NCBI GenBank assembly: GCA_024345305.1
Contig: BRON01000001.1
Location: forward strand, 2,480,001 to 2,544,000
From: Mrakia gelida
Taxonomy: Eukaryota; Basidiomycota; Tremellomycetes; Cystofilobasidiales; Mrakiaceae
Length of the DNA: 64,000 nucleotides
Direction: 5' to 3'
Shown here: positions 1-10,675 of the stretch, piece after piece
Numbering within the stretch: position 1 is the first letter of the stretch
Layout: each line of letters begins with the position of its first letter
Program-made: the position numbers and the translations under genes
Notes under the pieces: generated by a model
What the model saw: only the letters and a program-made list of their open reading frames with translations
Database searches by the model: none
Told to the model about the DNA's origin: nothing

Positions 1-1209
1 CCTCCGTCAAGATCCCCAGCACAATCGGATCCTGCCTCCACGCCTCCTCCTTGTCCAAACCCTCGCTCGACCTCGACGGATCCTCCTCCTGAAGCGAGAA
101 CAGCGACGCGAGACTAATGGACGGACGCGAGGAAGGTCCGATGTCGTCGAACTGGTTAGAGGAAGGTTCGATGGAATGGGTGTGGGAGGACTGGAAGGCG
201 GGAGGGAAGCTGAAGAAGGGTCCTGGGCAGGCTGGACCGAGGCGACTGATGGGCGTTTGGGTGAGTTGGATGGGTGGCGGTGGTGGTGGGAGGAAAGTGG
301 TTGCTGCAGATGGGTGGGGAAGGGGTAGTGATGAAGTGGAAGCGGGGGTGGGGTTGTGAAGGTTGGACGACGAGGACGAAGCGAGAGGAGCTGGAGATTG
401 GGTGGTGGCCGTCGCGGCTGGAGAGATGGAGTTGGACGAGGAAGTGGCTGAAGGGCGAGGTCTCTTCGCTTTGGATTTGGCGTTAGTGATGGGTTCGACA
501 TCTGGAGGAGATCCCATCGAGGAGGAGGAAGCTGCTGAGAGTGGGCGAGAGACTGCTGCTGCTGCTGCCGAGGAGGAAGAGGCCTCGAAGAAGGCTGCGA
601 CCTCTGAGGGGATCTCGATGTTGTTGCCCTGTTTGGCTCTCTGGATGATGTCGAAGGCACTCTTCATTCGGATCAGAGCCTTCTCGGGGTCCGTTAATCT
701 GGAAGAAAGAAGGGATGGGGAGTCAGGAACGACGCGTCGGGACTGGATGCGAGCTCGCTCCGTCGAGTGACAGGGTGCCTGTTCGTCGAGACCGACCTCG
801 TCCCAAGCTTCCGTCCTCTTCGATGTTGCTCGACTACGCATTCGACTCCAGCCTTGATACACTTGTTACACTGAGTCGTGTTGGGAGAGGAAGGACCAGG
901 GCAGCGGTACTGGAAGAGGTCGAAGCGAACAAGTCCGTCGAGTCAGCTGAGGTCGTCCTCTCGAGCGAGAGCTTCCAGAGAACGGAGAGATGAGGAAGGG
1001 GGTTCTCACCTTCATAGACCTGCATCTCTGACAAGCCCTGAGAGTTCGAACGCAAAATACGAGAGTCAGCGAGAAGAATCGAGAGAGCTGGAGTCGACTC
1101 GAGTCAACGGAGGAAGGGAAGGAAGAGGTCGAACTCACACTTTGAGCGTGGGTTGACCTTCTTTGGAGGGTTTCGAAGACGACGACGACGAAGATGCTGA
1201 TGCGCTCAT
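1..1209 (-). CDS. Zn2Cys6 transcription factor, N-terminal part (cut by the left edge)
   Basis: Fungal binuclear zinc-cluster transcription factor that runs off the left edge. Four exons are visible: 1209-1139, 1037-1010, 909-797 and 698-1. Joined, they read ACQRCRSMKYRCPG, then CNKCIKAGVEC, then RRGRKLG. This gives all six zinc ligands plus the basic linker, split over exons 1 to 3. After that comes LTDPEKALIRMK and a long Ser/Pro/Ala-rich stretch. The last visible residues (about DPIVLGILTE) resemble the start of the fungal-specific regulatory domain, which would lie outside the window. The start is the first ATG before the cluster. The intron 735-740 region carries a GACGCGTC box. The zinc cluster makes the family call firm; the regulated pathway cannot be told. 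Confidence 0.9.
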
Positions 1210-2403
1210 AGTAGCGAGGAGAGGGGTGGTGGTTTTCGTGTGGATCAAAGTAGGTCTGATGTTCTGGTTGAAGGAGGAGGAGGAAGGAAGGAGCGAGCTC
1301 AACAAAGAGGGAGGAGGGGGGAGACAGTCTGGTCGCCGAGAAATCTGCCTCTCAGGGTAAAAATCGAATAGAAAAACTGATCTTTCGAGGGAACCCAAGC
1401 TCGCTGGTGAGCCTCGTGCATTCGATTTTGGCCTTTTGTAATATTTCTGCATTTTTTCCGAGGCGGAGTGACCAACGGAACTCTCGACCGCCATGACCTT
1501 CCCTCTCCTCCCTGCCCCCTTCTTCTTCTTTCGCCCATCTCGATACCATGTCCCTTCTTTCTCATCCCTGCAGCTCGCTCGTCGCCATCGTAAAGTAACT
1601 ACTACGGTCCCGGTTCGACAGTGCATTCCTCGTCGAGGTCCTCGGAGGGAGGAAGCGAAGAATTGAGCTCAAGCTCGATTCTCTCCAGAGTTCTACGTCT
1701 CAGTGAGCTTGCATGTCTCCGTTCGCATCGGATTTGGATAGACGCGACGACAGCGTATCTCTGGGCGAGATCAGGACGAAGAGAAGGGCGGCGGGGAATG
1801 GAGCAGAATGGAGGGTTCGAAGCTCATCGAGTTCGAGCTCAACACCAAGCGCGGGGAGGCGAAGAGGAGAGAGCTCTCTTTCCTCTCTAGACCTGGGACC
1901 TGGAAGCAAAAGCGTCGTACATAGTCGTATCTCGTCATCAGTCTGTCGTGAGCTCCGAGTCTTGGAGCGAAGGAGGAGGGAGAAGTTAGGGAGGGAAGCA
2001 AAGGGTCGAGCTCACCTTCCACGGCTCCCGAGAACGAGACGATTCCCTGGGCGAAACCCATCCATCTACCAAACACGCTGGGGATAGATTTGGACACGCA
2101 GGCCGTCTATGATGTAACGTCAGCGAAGTGAACCTTCCTTCTTTGTAATCGCCCAAAAAGCTGGAAGGTCGAAATCTCAGGAGGGCTGAAGTCACTCGTC
2201 CACGCCCCCCTCGTTTCTTCCTCCCCAACCATCAGCATCGCATCGCATCTCAACTTCACCAAACCTCGCAGCAACCAAATCGCCCCCTTTCCCCAACCTT
2301 CCACGTCTTCATAAGCTCGAGCCTACCAACCCTCGCTCCCCTCTCAACCACCATCATCTTCGACCTTCGAACGAAACACACAGCCCGTCGCGACCTTCTC
2401 ACC
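1210..2403. other. Divergent intergenic region with minus-strand intron-like signals
   Basis: This 1.2 kb separates the divergent Zn2Cys6 gene and the serine-rich protein gene, so it should hold both promoters. On the minus strand between about 1700 and 2100 there is a donor-like GTGAGC (near 2012) and a TTCCAG acceptor (near 1905). They would join open frames into a short product ending at 1700, but the frame has no persuasive ATG context and no recognisable family. They may be 5' UTR exons of the regulator. Long pyrimidine tracts precede the ATG at 2404. Confidence 0.4.
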
Positions 2404-3725
2404 ATGTCCACCTCTCTCCCACCTCCTTCTCCTACTTGGACGCCAGGTTCTCCTGGTAGAAAGGGCGGTATCCTCGTGAGTCCCACTTTCTCTGTCTTGC
2501 GAAAATCTGCTCTCGAGAGGGAGTTCGAGCTCGACGCTTGGCATCAAGTTCCTGACCCGTCGTTCGTTGCTCTCTCCTCAACCAGCTCAACCCTTGCCCA
2601 ACCACCACCGCCCCTTCATCCACCTCTTCTCACTCTCCTCTTCGAACATCCTTCTCCTCCCCTCCCTCCCCCTCCCGAAGCACCCACTCCCTCTCCTCCT
2701 CAGACGACGGCCTCTCCCCAACCGCAACGCTCGCTCCCTCCTCCCTCAACACCTCCTCTTCCTCCAACCCCTCAGGCTCTCGCTCCCCTTCCATCAAGTT
2801 CGCAGCTCTTCCCGATCCTCGAGGGGACGAGGAAGGACGAAGACTCTCGATCGACGGTTCGCGCTCTCCAACCGCCAAAGAGCTCTCGCTGGAGGTCGAA
2901 CGACCTTCATCTCCCTCTTCTGGTTGGCGAGGAGGACATCGACGAGGATCCAAGTCCATGGACGGCTCGTCGAAGTCGAGATCAAGATCTCCGATCGGGA
3001 TCAACTTGCTGAACGGAAGGGTGTACGGGTCGAGGACGATGGAGAGTGCGAGGGAGGTGGAGAAGGAGGCGCAGAAGGGAGAGGTGTTCAGGGAGTGGGG
3101 AAGTGAAGGGTTGGGGAGTAACACCAAGCCTGAGGACGACGAGGATGAGGATGATGGGAGTGGTACGTCCGAGACATCTCTTTCTGCAGGTCTGAACGAG
3201 CGGCGATGCGAGCGAGCGAAAGGCGTTCGAACCTCAACTGACGCGTCTTTTTTGCTGCTCGCCCTCCTTTCCGACTTCTTCATCAGGAATGGCCTGGATC
3301 AGGAAACGTCGCGAATCGAAACAGAGGGAGGAACGGGAACGAGAAGCTCGAGAAGCTGAGGAGGCGTCGAAGTTGGAGGATCTCAAGACGGGACTCGACT
3401 CGCTCCTCTTTTCACCTGCGTCCGAGTCGATACCCACCACCGCCCCCGCTTCTATCGACTCCAAAGCAACCTCCACTCCACCTCCAGCGCCTCGCATCCA
3501 ACTCCAACCTCCCTCGCGACAGTCGACGATGGATTTCCAGGAAACGAGGTACGTTGCGACTCCCTCTCTTCTCTTCTTTGGTCGCGTCGTCTCGTCTCAT
3601 TGCGCTTCTTCTCCTTTCCTCGGAGCGAAACTGACGCGTTCTACTCATTCCCTGTTTTCAAATCTCTCAGAAAAACCGCCGCCTCAGCAGGGGTCGAGAT
3701 CTTCCATCGTCACAAGGAGGAGTAA
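2404..3725 (+). CDS. Conserved fungal serine-rich protein
   Basis: Four exons (2404-2475, 2586-3162, 3287-3548, 3671-3725) encode 321 residues. I see a Pro/Ser-rich N-terminus with SPGRKGGILL, a long Ser-rich region with IKFAALPDPRGD, an acidic run (DDEDEDD), and then GMAWIRKRRE leading into a highly charged REERERE helix. The small blocks IKFA-LPDP and GMAW-RRRE look conserved among fungal proteins of unknown function; this is recollection, not a search. There are no membrane segments or catalytic motifs. Introns have GTGAGT/GTACGT donors and CTGAC branch sites, two of them fused to GCGTC (CTGACGCGTC at about 3239, CTGACGCGTT at about 3631). The reading frame is certain; the function is unknown. 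Confidence 0.8.
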
Positions 3726-4248
3726 ATCCAACACGTCGCTTCGCACCAAGCATCCTCGCCTCGCCTTTCCTCGATCACCATCGCAGTCTATTGGACCTAT
3801 ATTATAAACTCTCACGCTTAGCCACCCACCCCCAGTTGTATCCTTTTTTTTCCTCCGTTCTTTGGCTTCGTTTCGTAACCCCCGTCGCCTCGTTCCCGCT
3901 CGCTCGCTTAGCTTTTGTTTACGTTCTCTCGTTGTAACCTCTTCTTCGCTCTTCTCGCCCCATCCTTCCCCGCTATAAACGCTCTCCCCGACTCCCACTC
4001 ACTTGCTGCCTCGAACTACTTCTCGATTACATAGCATCTCCTCGCTTCGTATCGTTTGAGCTCGAACTCGTTCGTTTCGTTCTCGTCCCACTCACACTCT
4101 CTCTCTCTTCTCGACTCAATTAGTCCAGTAGTCTAGCACACAGCATGAACAATATTTCACGAAGACTTCTAAGCCAACAAAAACCCTGAACGAAAGAAAG
4201 GAAAAGAAACCCGCAGCACCCGAACCAAACTCAACCGCTGTCTCTCAA
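3726..4248. other. Convergent intergenic region
   Basis: Shared 3' space between the serine-rich protein gene and the threonine aldolase gene. It is pyrimidine-rich on the plus strand and has no open frame or repeat that I can support. Confidence 0.6.
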
Positions 4249-6292
4249 TCAGTACCCCGACCCACCCTTCCCTCCCTCCACCACCTCAAGGGGCACCCAC
4301 CCCTTCTTGATCTCCTCCTCCTTCATCTCCTTGATCAGCGCGAGCAGGTCGTCCACGGCCGCTTCCGAGGTCTGAAGATGAACGACGATTCGAGATCCTC
4401 CGAGGGTGAGAGGTTCAGGGAGGGCGAGTGCTCGAGCGGTGAGGGCTGCGAAGGGGATGTTGAGTGGTTTGAGGTCGTAGAAGATCTGGTAGAGGCAAAA
4501 AGGGAGGGGAGGGAGGAGGAGGGGAAGGAGAGAGACGCGTCGGAGAGTCAGTTTTGATTCGACTCGCCCGTTCGTTCGTTCGTCCGTTTACTCGGGCAGG
4601 GAGAGGTCAAAAAAGGGACGAGAGAGGGAAAGAGGAACGCACCATGTTCGTCTCAGCAGAAATAACCTTCGCTCCCAGCTGCCGGAGGGAATCTCCCAAC
4701 CTCGCGGTCAACTCGTGCGTTCGCTTGAGGACTGGGAAGTTGTGGGTGAGAGCAAAGTCGGCTGAAGCAGCGAGCCCTCCTGATTGACGAACTCCTCCTC
4801 CGAAGAGTTTTCGGAAGTGACGGGCTTTCTTGATGAAGGCGGCGGGTCCAACGAGGACGCTGGGAGACGGGAGGAGGAGGGTGGGGAGGGGAGAGGTGAG
4901 TTCGAGGGAAAAGGGAGGAGGAGACGCGACGAGACGAAAAAGAGGAGGAAGAGGGTGGATTAGACTCACGATCCGATAGGAGCTCCAAGTCCTTTCGACA
5001 TGCAGAGGGAGATCGAATCGAAAGGGTCGCAGAGTTCCTTAAGAACCACGGGGAGGGCTTCGAGGTCCCCCTTTTCAGCGGCGACGTGCCAGATCCTGCG
5101 AAAGCGAACGAACCTGTCCAGATCAGCGACCCAGCTCTTTCGTCTGAGACGGAAGCTGATGATGGACGTACCTCGCTCCATCCAAATGCAGAATGATCCC
5201 AGCCTCGTGCACTCTCTTCGAGATCTTGACGATCTCCTCCTGAGGGAAGATGGTTCCGCCGAGCGTGTTCTCGAGAGCAACGACTCGCGTAGGGGCGAAG
5301 AGGACTCCGTCGTCGAGAAGGAGGTTGTGCTCGATGTCGTCGTCGAGGGTGAGATGGCGGCCGTTCTCGGGAGAAACAGCTGGTGGCAGACGAAAGAGGA
5401 GGAGGGGAGATCAGCGCTCTCGAACGGTGCGGTGAGCAGAAGTGACGAAGAAAGGCAGAACGAACTGGTTGTAGCAGCTTGAGAGTGGAACGAGATACCT
5501 CCAGCCTCGTAGCAGTAGACGTGAGATCGAACGTCGCAGCTGTAGGGGAATTGAAGAAAGACGAGGAGGTTCAGCGACTCAGAATAGAAGACGGATCTCG
5601 CGTGCGTCGACGAGAAGCGGCGAAGGAGGAGTTCAAACTCACAGAACCGAGTGAGGAGGCTGAGTCAACCATGTCCTGAAAGCAAGCTGGTTGCTGAGAG
5701 TTCCAGAAGAGCAGAAGAGTCCAGCCTCCTTTCCAGCGAGCTTAGCGACTCGAGCTTCGAGAAGCGATGTCGTCGAATCTTCCTGGTAGACGTCGTCTCC
5801 TCGGGTCGCTTTGAGACCGGCTGTGAAAGACAAAGATATGAGGGAGTCCCGAATCAGCAATTTGCTCGAGAAGCGGACCCCTTCCGAGAGTGTGGGACCA
5901 GGCTCGACGCGAACGAGGAGGAGTCAGAGGGAGGAGAAGAGAAGTCGGCGAACGCACCGAGGAGCATGGCATCACTAGAGCAAGAAGGAGTAAGCAAAAG
6001 CGTCAGGACTGCTGTGTATGGAGGCGAGTAGATGCTCTCGAGCTGACCTGGGGATCGCAATCGTGTCGGCTGGAAGAAGGGGAGAGAAAGGGAAAGAACG
6101 AAGGAGGGGAAGGGACCGAGATTGTCAGCTCGAGCTCATTCTTCTTTGCGACTCGCCCCGTCCCTCGATAAGGTCGAGATGCTCACACCTGAAGTCCCTA
6201 GCGATGGCATTATACTTCTTGACGTTTTCTTCTCCTCCGAGCTCAACGCTGACGGAGTGTAAGGAGGAAGGCTGGAGGGGAGTTGCGACCAT
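4249..6292 (-). CDS. GLY1: L-threonine aldolase (low-specificity, PLP-dependent)
   Basis: Cleaves L-threonine and L-allo-threonine to glycine and acetaldehyde with pyridoxal phosphate. Nine exons (6292-6187, 6069-6048, 5974-5958, 5820-5643, 5539-5499, 5379-5172, 5095-4970, 4859-4643, 4485-4249) join in frame to 383 residues. Family marks are all present: DFRSDTIAIPS near the start, [47 protein letters not shown], the PLP lysine in [11 protein letters not shown], and the C-terminal AETNM. Exon 3 is only 17 bases. The first ATG of the spliced frame is at 6292, so the enzyme should be cytosolic. The same frame stays open for over 200 bases upstream without an ATG (see findings). The call is firm. 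Confidence 0.96.
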
Positions 6293-6953
6293 CGTGGCGA
6301 AGCTGGAGGAGGAGAGTGGGTTCAGGGAGGGCTGACGGAGGGGTCGACGGAGGAGGAGATTCGAGAGCGACGACGAGAGTCGATTGGGAGATATGAGGTA
6401 CGCGATTTTGAAGAATGACCCAAAGGACAGCGAATGTGGTTGAAGTCGAAAAGTGGGAAGGGCAGAAGAGGAAGGACTCTGCTCTTCACACGAGCGCGCG
6501 GCGAAGGCGACGGTCAACGCCGAGGGTGCAGAAAGAAAGAAACCAGAGAGGAAAAATCGATGAAAAAGTCAGAGAGGGTGACTGAGATCACCTGGGAAGT
6601 TTCGGGCTCTCCATGTGGAAATCTGAGCTTTTGAAGGAGGGAAAACCCTCGCGTTCAAGCCGCGTTACCAATCTGCCAGCCCAACTTCACGAGCTCGCCT
6701 CCTTCCCCTTCCCCTTCTCCCCTGCCAACGCTCACGTCCCCCCTGCCTACCTCGTTCCGTTCTTGTTCAGCTTCGGAGAAACGAGACGACGATCTTCTTT
6801 CTCCCTGAACCTGCTTCTCGTGGGAGGATCGCATCTTTTTCGAGCGAGCCCAACTTCCAAGACCTTGGCTTCAACTGTCTCTCGACTTGAACGCCTTCCT
6901 TCTTCCTTCTTTCCCTTCCAACCACGACTGTCTACCGAGGACCCTCTTCGAGC
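6293..6953. promoter_or_regulatory. Divergent promoter region of threonine aldolase and the Ser/Pro-rich gene
   Basis: About 660 bases between two divergent starts. Pyrimidine-rich on the plus strand toward 6954. On the minus strand the threonine aldolase frame remains open upstream of its ATG. No separate gene seen. Confidence 0.5.
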
Positions 6954-8001
6954 ATGTCTGTACACCCTTCCCCCTCCCCAAGTCGAGCTTCTTCCTACTC
7001 GAATCCCCCTGCGAACGGGTCGTCCATGGCTGGTCCTCCTCCCTCTCAACCTTCTCCCTTCGTCCCTCCTCCTGGTCCAGCCCCTCCTCCTCCAAGCCTG
7101 AGAGAGATTCTCGGTCAGTTCTCGGAGCATGGAGGAGGGGATAGGGAACTGCTCTTGAGCATTCTGAGTGCAAAAACGGCAGAGGAAGACGTAAGTCGTC
7201 GTCTCCTTTCAGTCGAAGTCGAGGGCAGACATGTTGAGCTCGAGCTGACCCGTCCCCCTCCCTTCTCGTTCCTCGTCTCGTTCGCTTCCCTCCTTCCAGC
7301 GAATCGCTTCCCAAATGGCCTACAACTCGCTCCTCTTCTCCCTCTCCAACTCCTACCCTTCTCTTCAACCATCCTTCGGCGCACCTCCTTCACCAGCACC
7401 CTCCTCAGCTTCCATCCCTCCCGTCCCTGCCCAGCACGCCTCCTCCTCTACCCTCGTTCCCTTCTCCCTCGCCTCCCCTTCCTTTTCAAATCAACCGCAA
7501 CCCTCGTCGTCCAATCCTCCTCGTCCAACCCTCAACGGATCTCGCTCACCCTCCTACAATTCATCCTCAACTCTGCCTCACCCGCCTCCCCCAACAATCA
7601 CAACCACCGCCGCCCCCTCCTCCTCCCCTCCTCCTCCTCCCTCCTCTTCGCACCAACTCCACCCAGCTTCCCTCTCCCCAAACCTTACCACCTCTTCCAC
7701 AACTCTTCCCCAACTACCTCCCTTCGTCCGTCGAGGATCCTCAACCGGCTCCGCGAATGGGACGGTCAGAAAACTTGGACTCTTGGATTTGCTTGGAGGA
7801 TCTGGCGAAGCGAGCAGCAGCGGGAGCGGGAGTGGGAACGGGATAGAGAGGGAGGAGAGTTTCGTGAGAGGGTCGCCGACGAGTGGAAGGCTGGGAGTTG
7901 CGGAAGGAGAGGGGTCGAGAGCGGTCGAGACGGGGACGCAGAAGAGGAACGCGGACGACGGGGAGGAAGAGATGGAGGTGGATGAGTTGGACGAGGATTG
8001 A
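6954..8001 (+). CDS. Ser/Pro-rich protein of unknown function
   Basis: Two exons (6954-7190 and 7300-8001) give 312 residues. The N-terminus is Ser/Pro-rich; then comes a helical block, SLREILGQFSEHGG followed by ELLLSILSAKTAEED, which continues across the intron as RIASQMAYNSLLFSL. This looks like the only folded part. The middle is low-complexity Ser/Pro/Asn, and the C-terminus has RKLGLLDLLGG and ends in an acidic tail, EVDELDED. There is no signal peptide, membrane segment or catalytic motif. The acidic tail and disordered body would fit a nuclear or scaffold role, but that is a guess. The intron has a GTAAGT donor and a GAGCTGACC branch site. Confidence 0.75.
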
Positions 8002-8413
8002 GCTGGTTGGCTGGCTGGTGTGCTTCTTTCTTTGTACGTCGCGTTTTGGGATTTATCGTCTTCTTGTCCTACTTGCGCAGGAGGGAGCGGAAAGCATGGC
8101 TTTGGGGTCGAAGAGGAAGACCGGAAGAAGAGCGAGCGACGCGTTTTGTATCTCGTGAGTCTCATCCGTTCTTCTGCCCTTGGCCCCCCAACCTAAGTCC
8201 ATGACTGACATAGTGCTCCTTCTCTTTCGCCGACCCAGCTCTCGGGCAGACGAGAGCTCTCTCGCCTCTGCTCTAAAGGACTCGTCGGGGAGCCGGTGGA
8301 TTTCGGGCTCACTCGTCGAACGAGATAAAACGAGCTGTTTCCCCTCCGTTCTCTCGCCAACCAGCACCTCTTCACCTCTCCGCCTTACCTCTCACCCCTC
8401 TTGCCATCTCATC
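8002..8413. promoter_or_regulatory. 3' UTR and promoter space before the NmrA-like gene
   Basis: About 410 bases between two plus-strand genes. Pyrimidine-rich toward the next ATG. I see no gene here. Confidence 0.5.
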
Positions 8414-9714
8414 ATGTCTCTCGCCACCTCCCCCTTCTACAAGACCTTCGCCGTCGCCGGTGGACTCTCGGGCACGTCCGTCATCTCTGTCTCCCTGGGA
8501 GCTCACATCGCTCGAGCTCTCATCAAGGAGGGAGGGCAGGTCAAGATTCTAGGAAGAGAGTCAGCTGTGAGTCGTATGCCACATCTAAATTCTCTCTCGT
8601 CTCTTCTCGTTTTTCTCTCGGATTCGCCGAGCTGACCTTCCCTCTGTCCCTCCGACCTTTCGTTCTCGTTCGCTCAGATGCTCACCCCCGCCGCCAAAGA
8701 GCTCTCCTCTCTCGGAGTCGGCATCACCCAAGTCGACTACGCGTCTTCTTCCTCTCTCGCTGAGGCTCTCAAAGGAATCGACGTCGTCATCTCAGCTTTG
8801 GGAGGACCTGGACTCGCGTTTCAGCCTGCTCTCGCTGAGGCGAGCAAGGTCGCTGGGATCAAGCTTTTCCTTCCTTCGTGAGTTCCACGCGATCTTCCTC
8901 TTCCCTCGCCTCAGACTCGGACGACGCTTGAGCTTAGGGTACTGACTCTCGTCGGTCTTTGCGCGTTTGAACAGCGAGTTCGGTGGATGGAACGGAAACC
9001 AGTCCGTCGACTCTCCTCTCTATGGAAAGACGTTCTTCCAAGCCAAGATCAAGGAGATGGGACTTCCCTACGTGATCGTCTCTTCAGGCGCTTTCGCTGA
9101 TCTTGTCTCGCCCGTCTGTATCGGGTGAGTCCTCGTCTTCCTCTGCGTCTCTTCCGTCGACGCGTCGTTACGGCTTTGGTTCCCGAGGCTCCTTCGCTGA
9201 CCCTCCTGACTCTTTGTTCTTCTTCATTTATCAGGGACGTCAACAACGAAATCATCATCGTCGGCGACGGCAAGAAGGCCATCTCTTGGACCTCCGTTCC
9301 TGACGTTGCGAGCTTTGTTGCTCACATCTTGACGCGTGAGTTTTATCCCGTCCTCTTTCTCCCTTTCTCCCTCTTCCCCAGTCTCTTCTCTCCGCCTGCT
9401 GACCTCCTTTTCACTTTCAACTACCCCCAGACCTCCCACCCTCCCAACTCATCAACCAAACCCTCGCCATCGAAGGCTCGCGAGCTTCCCTCCTCTCCCT
9501 CGCCCAAATCCTCCTCGATCGAAACCCCTCGGCCAAGATTGTCCACCAGACTCCCGAGTCGTCTCTCAAGAAGTGGAAGGAGGAGCGTAACTTCCTTGGG
9601 TGGCTGAAGGCTCACTGGGACGAAGGGAGGGGAATGGTGAAGGAGAACGAGGAGGAGTTGAGCAACGGGCTGTGGGAGGAATGGAAGCCGAGGAGGGTTG
9701 AGGAGTTTCTTTAG
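8414..9714 (+). CDS. NmrA-like / isoflavone-reductase-type NAD(P)-binding protein
   Basis: Five exons (8414-8566, 8678-8877, 8975-9124, 9235-9335, 9431-9714) encode 295 residues of an atypical short-chain dehydrogenase fold. Near the N-terminus is FAVAGGLSGTSVI, where the usual Rossmann GxxGxxG is in a variant form, then GAHIARALIKEG and KILGRES. The pattern DVVISALGG and GIKLFLPSEFGGW is typical of NmrA/PCBER-like proteins, as is the later PYVIVSSGAFAD. The C-terminus is charged and ends EEFL. Members either sense NAD(P) redox state or reduce small metabolites; the sequence does not say which. No targeting signal. Introns 3 and 4 carry a GACGCGTC box and CTGAC branch sites. Confidence 0.88.
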
Positions 9715-10510
9715 TAGACCAGCTCGTACTAGGTCTTATGCATCCTCTATTGCTTACTTTCATCGTCGTTGATGAGTTGTTTCGCGGGCGGACAGGTCGC
9801 GACGCGTCGAAACTCCTCCCCTATCTTCGCGAGCCTTGTTTTGATCAAGCAGTATCCATAGCTGCTCCCTGCTCCAGAAGGACACAGAATTCTGCGAACA
9901 GTGTACTGCCTGGTTGCTGTCGACGCGACGAGATAGCGATGGAAGTGCCAGAGGAGCGAGGAGGGAAGGTTTCGAGCGAGTTCAGCCCTCGACTTCAGCT
10001 CGCGACTCTTTTCTTCCTTTGACCTTCAAGCCCTTCATCTATCACGATCCCAGATCTCTATACCACTCCCTTCTTCCTCCCTCGTCTGACTCTTCTGCAT
10101 TCGGACGACCCTGCCTAAATTCCTCTCCAGGTTCTGCTCAGGTTTGCCCCTCGCTCTCCCCCACTCTCCCTCTTCGTCCTCAGGTGACCTTGTCCTCTTC
10201 CAGCAGGGCTCTCCGAGGTCGTAGGCTGCTCTAGTGAGCTCGGAGAGCTGGATGCGAGTCGTCTGAGAGTCAGGAGGAGATGCAGACGATGCTGGAGAAG
10301 GGCTTTGGAAGTGAGGGGAGACGAGGGAGGAAGGAGGGGACGACGAGCGACGACTTTGATCTCTTCTCGCGGACGAGTTCACTTCGCCTCGATCTCTCCT
10401 CCTCTTCGTCCTTGACACCAACGTCCATCTCGGTTCCTTCAATCCAACCCATCCGACGCAGCCATCCATCATCTTCGACACCCTCTACACATCCTAATCA
10501 ACTCCAACTC

Positions 10511-10655
10511 GTGAGTTCTTGATCGGAGGGATCAGAGGGAAGCGAAGCGAAGCGAAGCGACAGCGAAGGAAGGCCAGCCCTTGGTGGAAGAGAACCCGAG
10601 CTCACCTCCTCCTCGTCCTTGGTCCTTCCCCTTCGTTCTTCCTTGTCTTTCCCAG
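10511..10655 (+). other. Predicted intron in the 5' UTR of the GSK3 gene
   Basis: GTGAGT donor at 10511, GAGCTCACC branch-like site near 10600 and TTTCCCAG acceptor ending at 10655, 20 bases before the kinase ATG. It contains four copies of AGCGA at 10541-10560. Joining the flanks does not extend the kinase frame, so this would be a leader intron. Confidence 0.5.
10541..10560 (+). repeat. Short tandem repeat (AGCGA)4
   Basis: Four perfect copies of the pentamer AGCGA inside the predicted leader intron of the kinase gene. Confidence 0.9.
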
Positions 10656-10675
10656 TCCTTCCCTCTCACTCACAA

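Larger units (their letters stand above)
9715..10675. promoter_or_regulatory. Promoter and 5' UTR region of the GSK3 kinase gene
   Basis: About 960 bases without a supported coding gene. A GACGCGTC box lies near 9796. The open frame at 10280-10522 is not in phase with the kinase after splicing and looks like leader sequence. Confidence 0.5.

Noticed and set aside
7..660. Long minus-strand open frame of 217 residues
   Set aside because: It is out of phase with the spliced Zn2Cys6 gene. The true frame in the same DNA gives SLASLFSLQEEDPSRSS and runs off the edge, whereas this one is Pro/Arg-rich and stops at 7.
1700..2110. Two-exon minus-strand model ending at 1700
   Set aside because: Splice sites are plausible but the product has no recognisable family and no good start; it may be leader sequence of the Zn2Cys6 gene.
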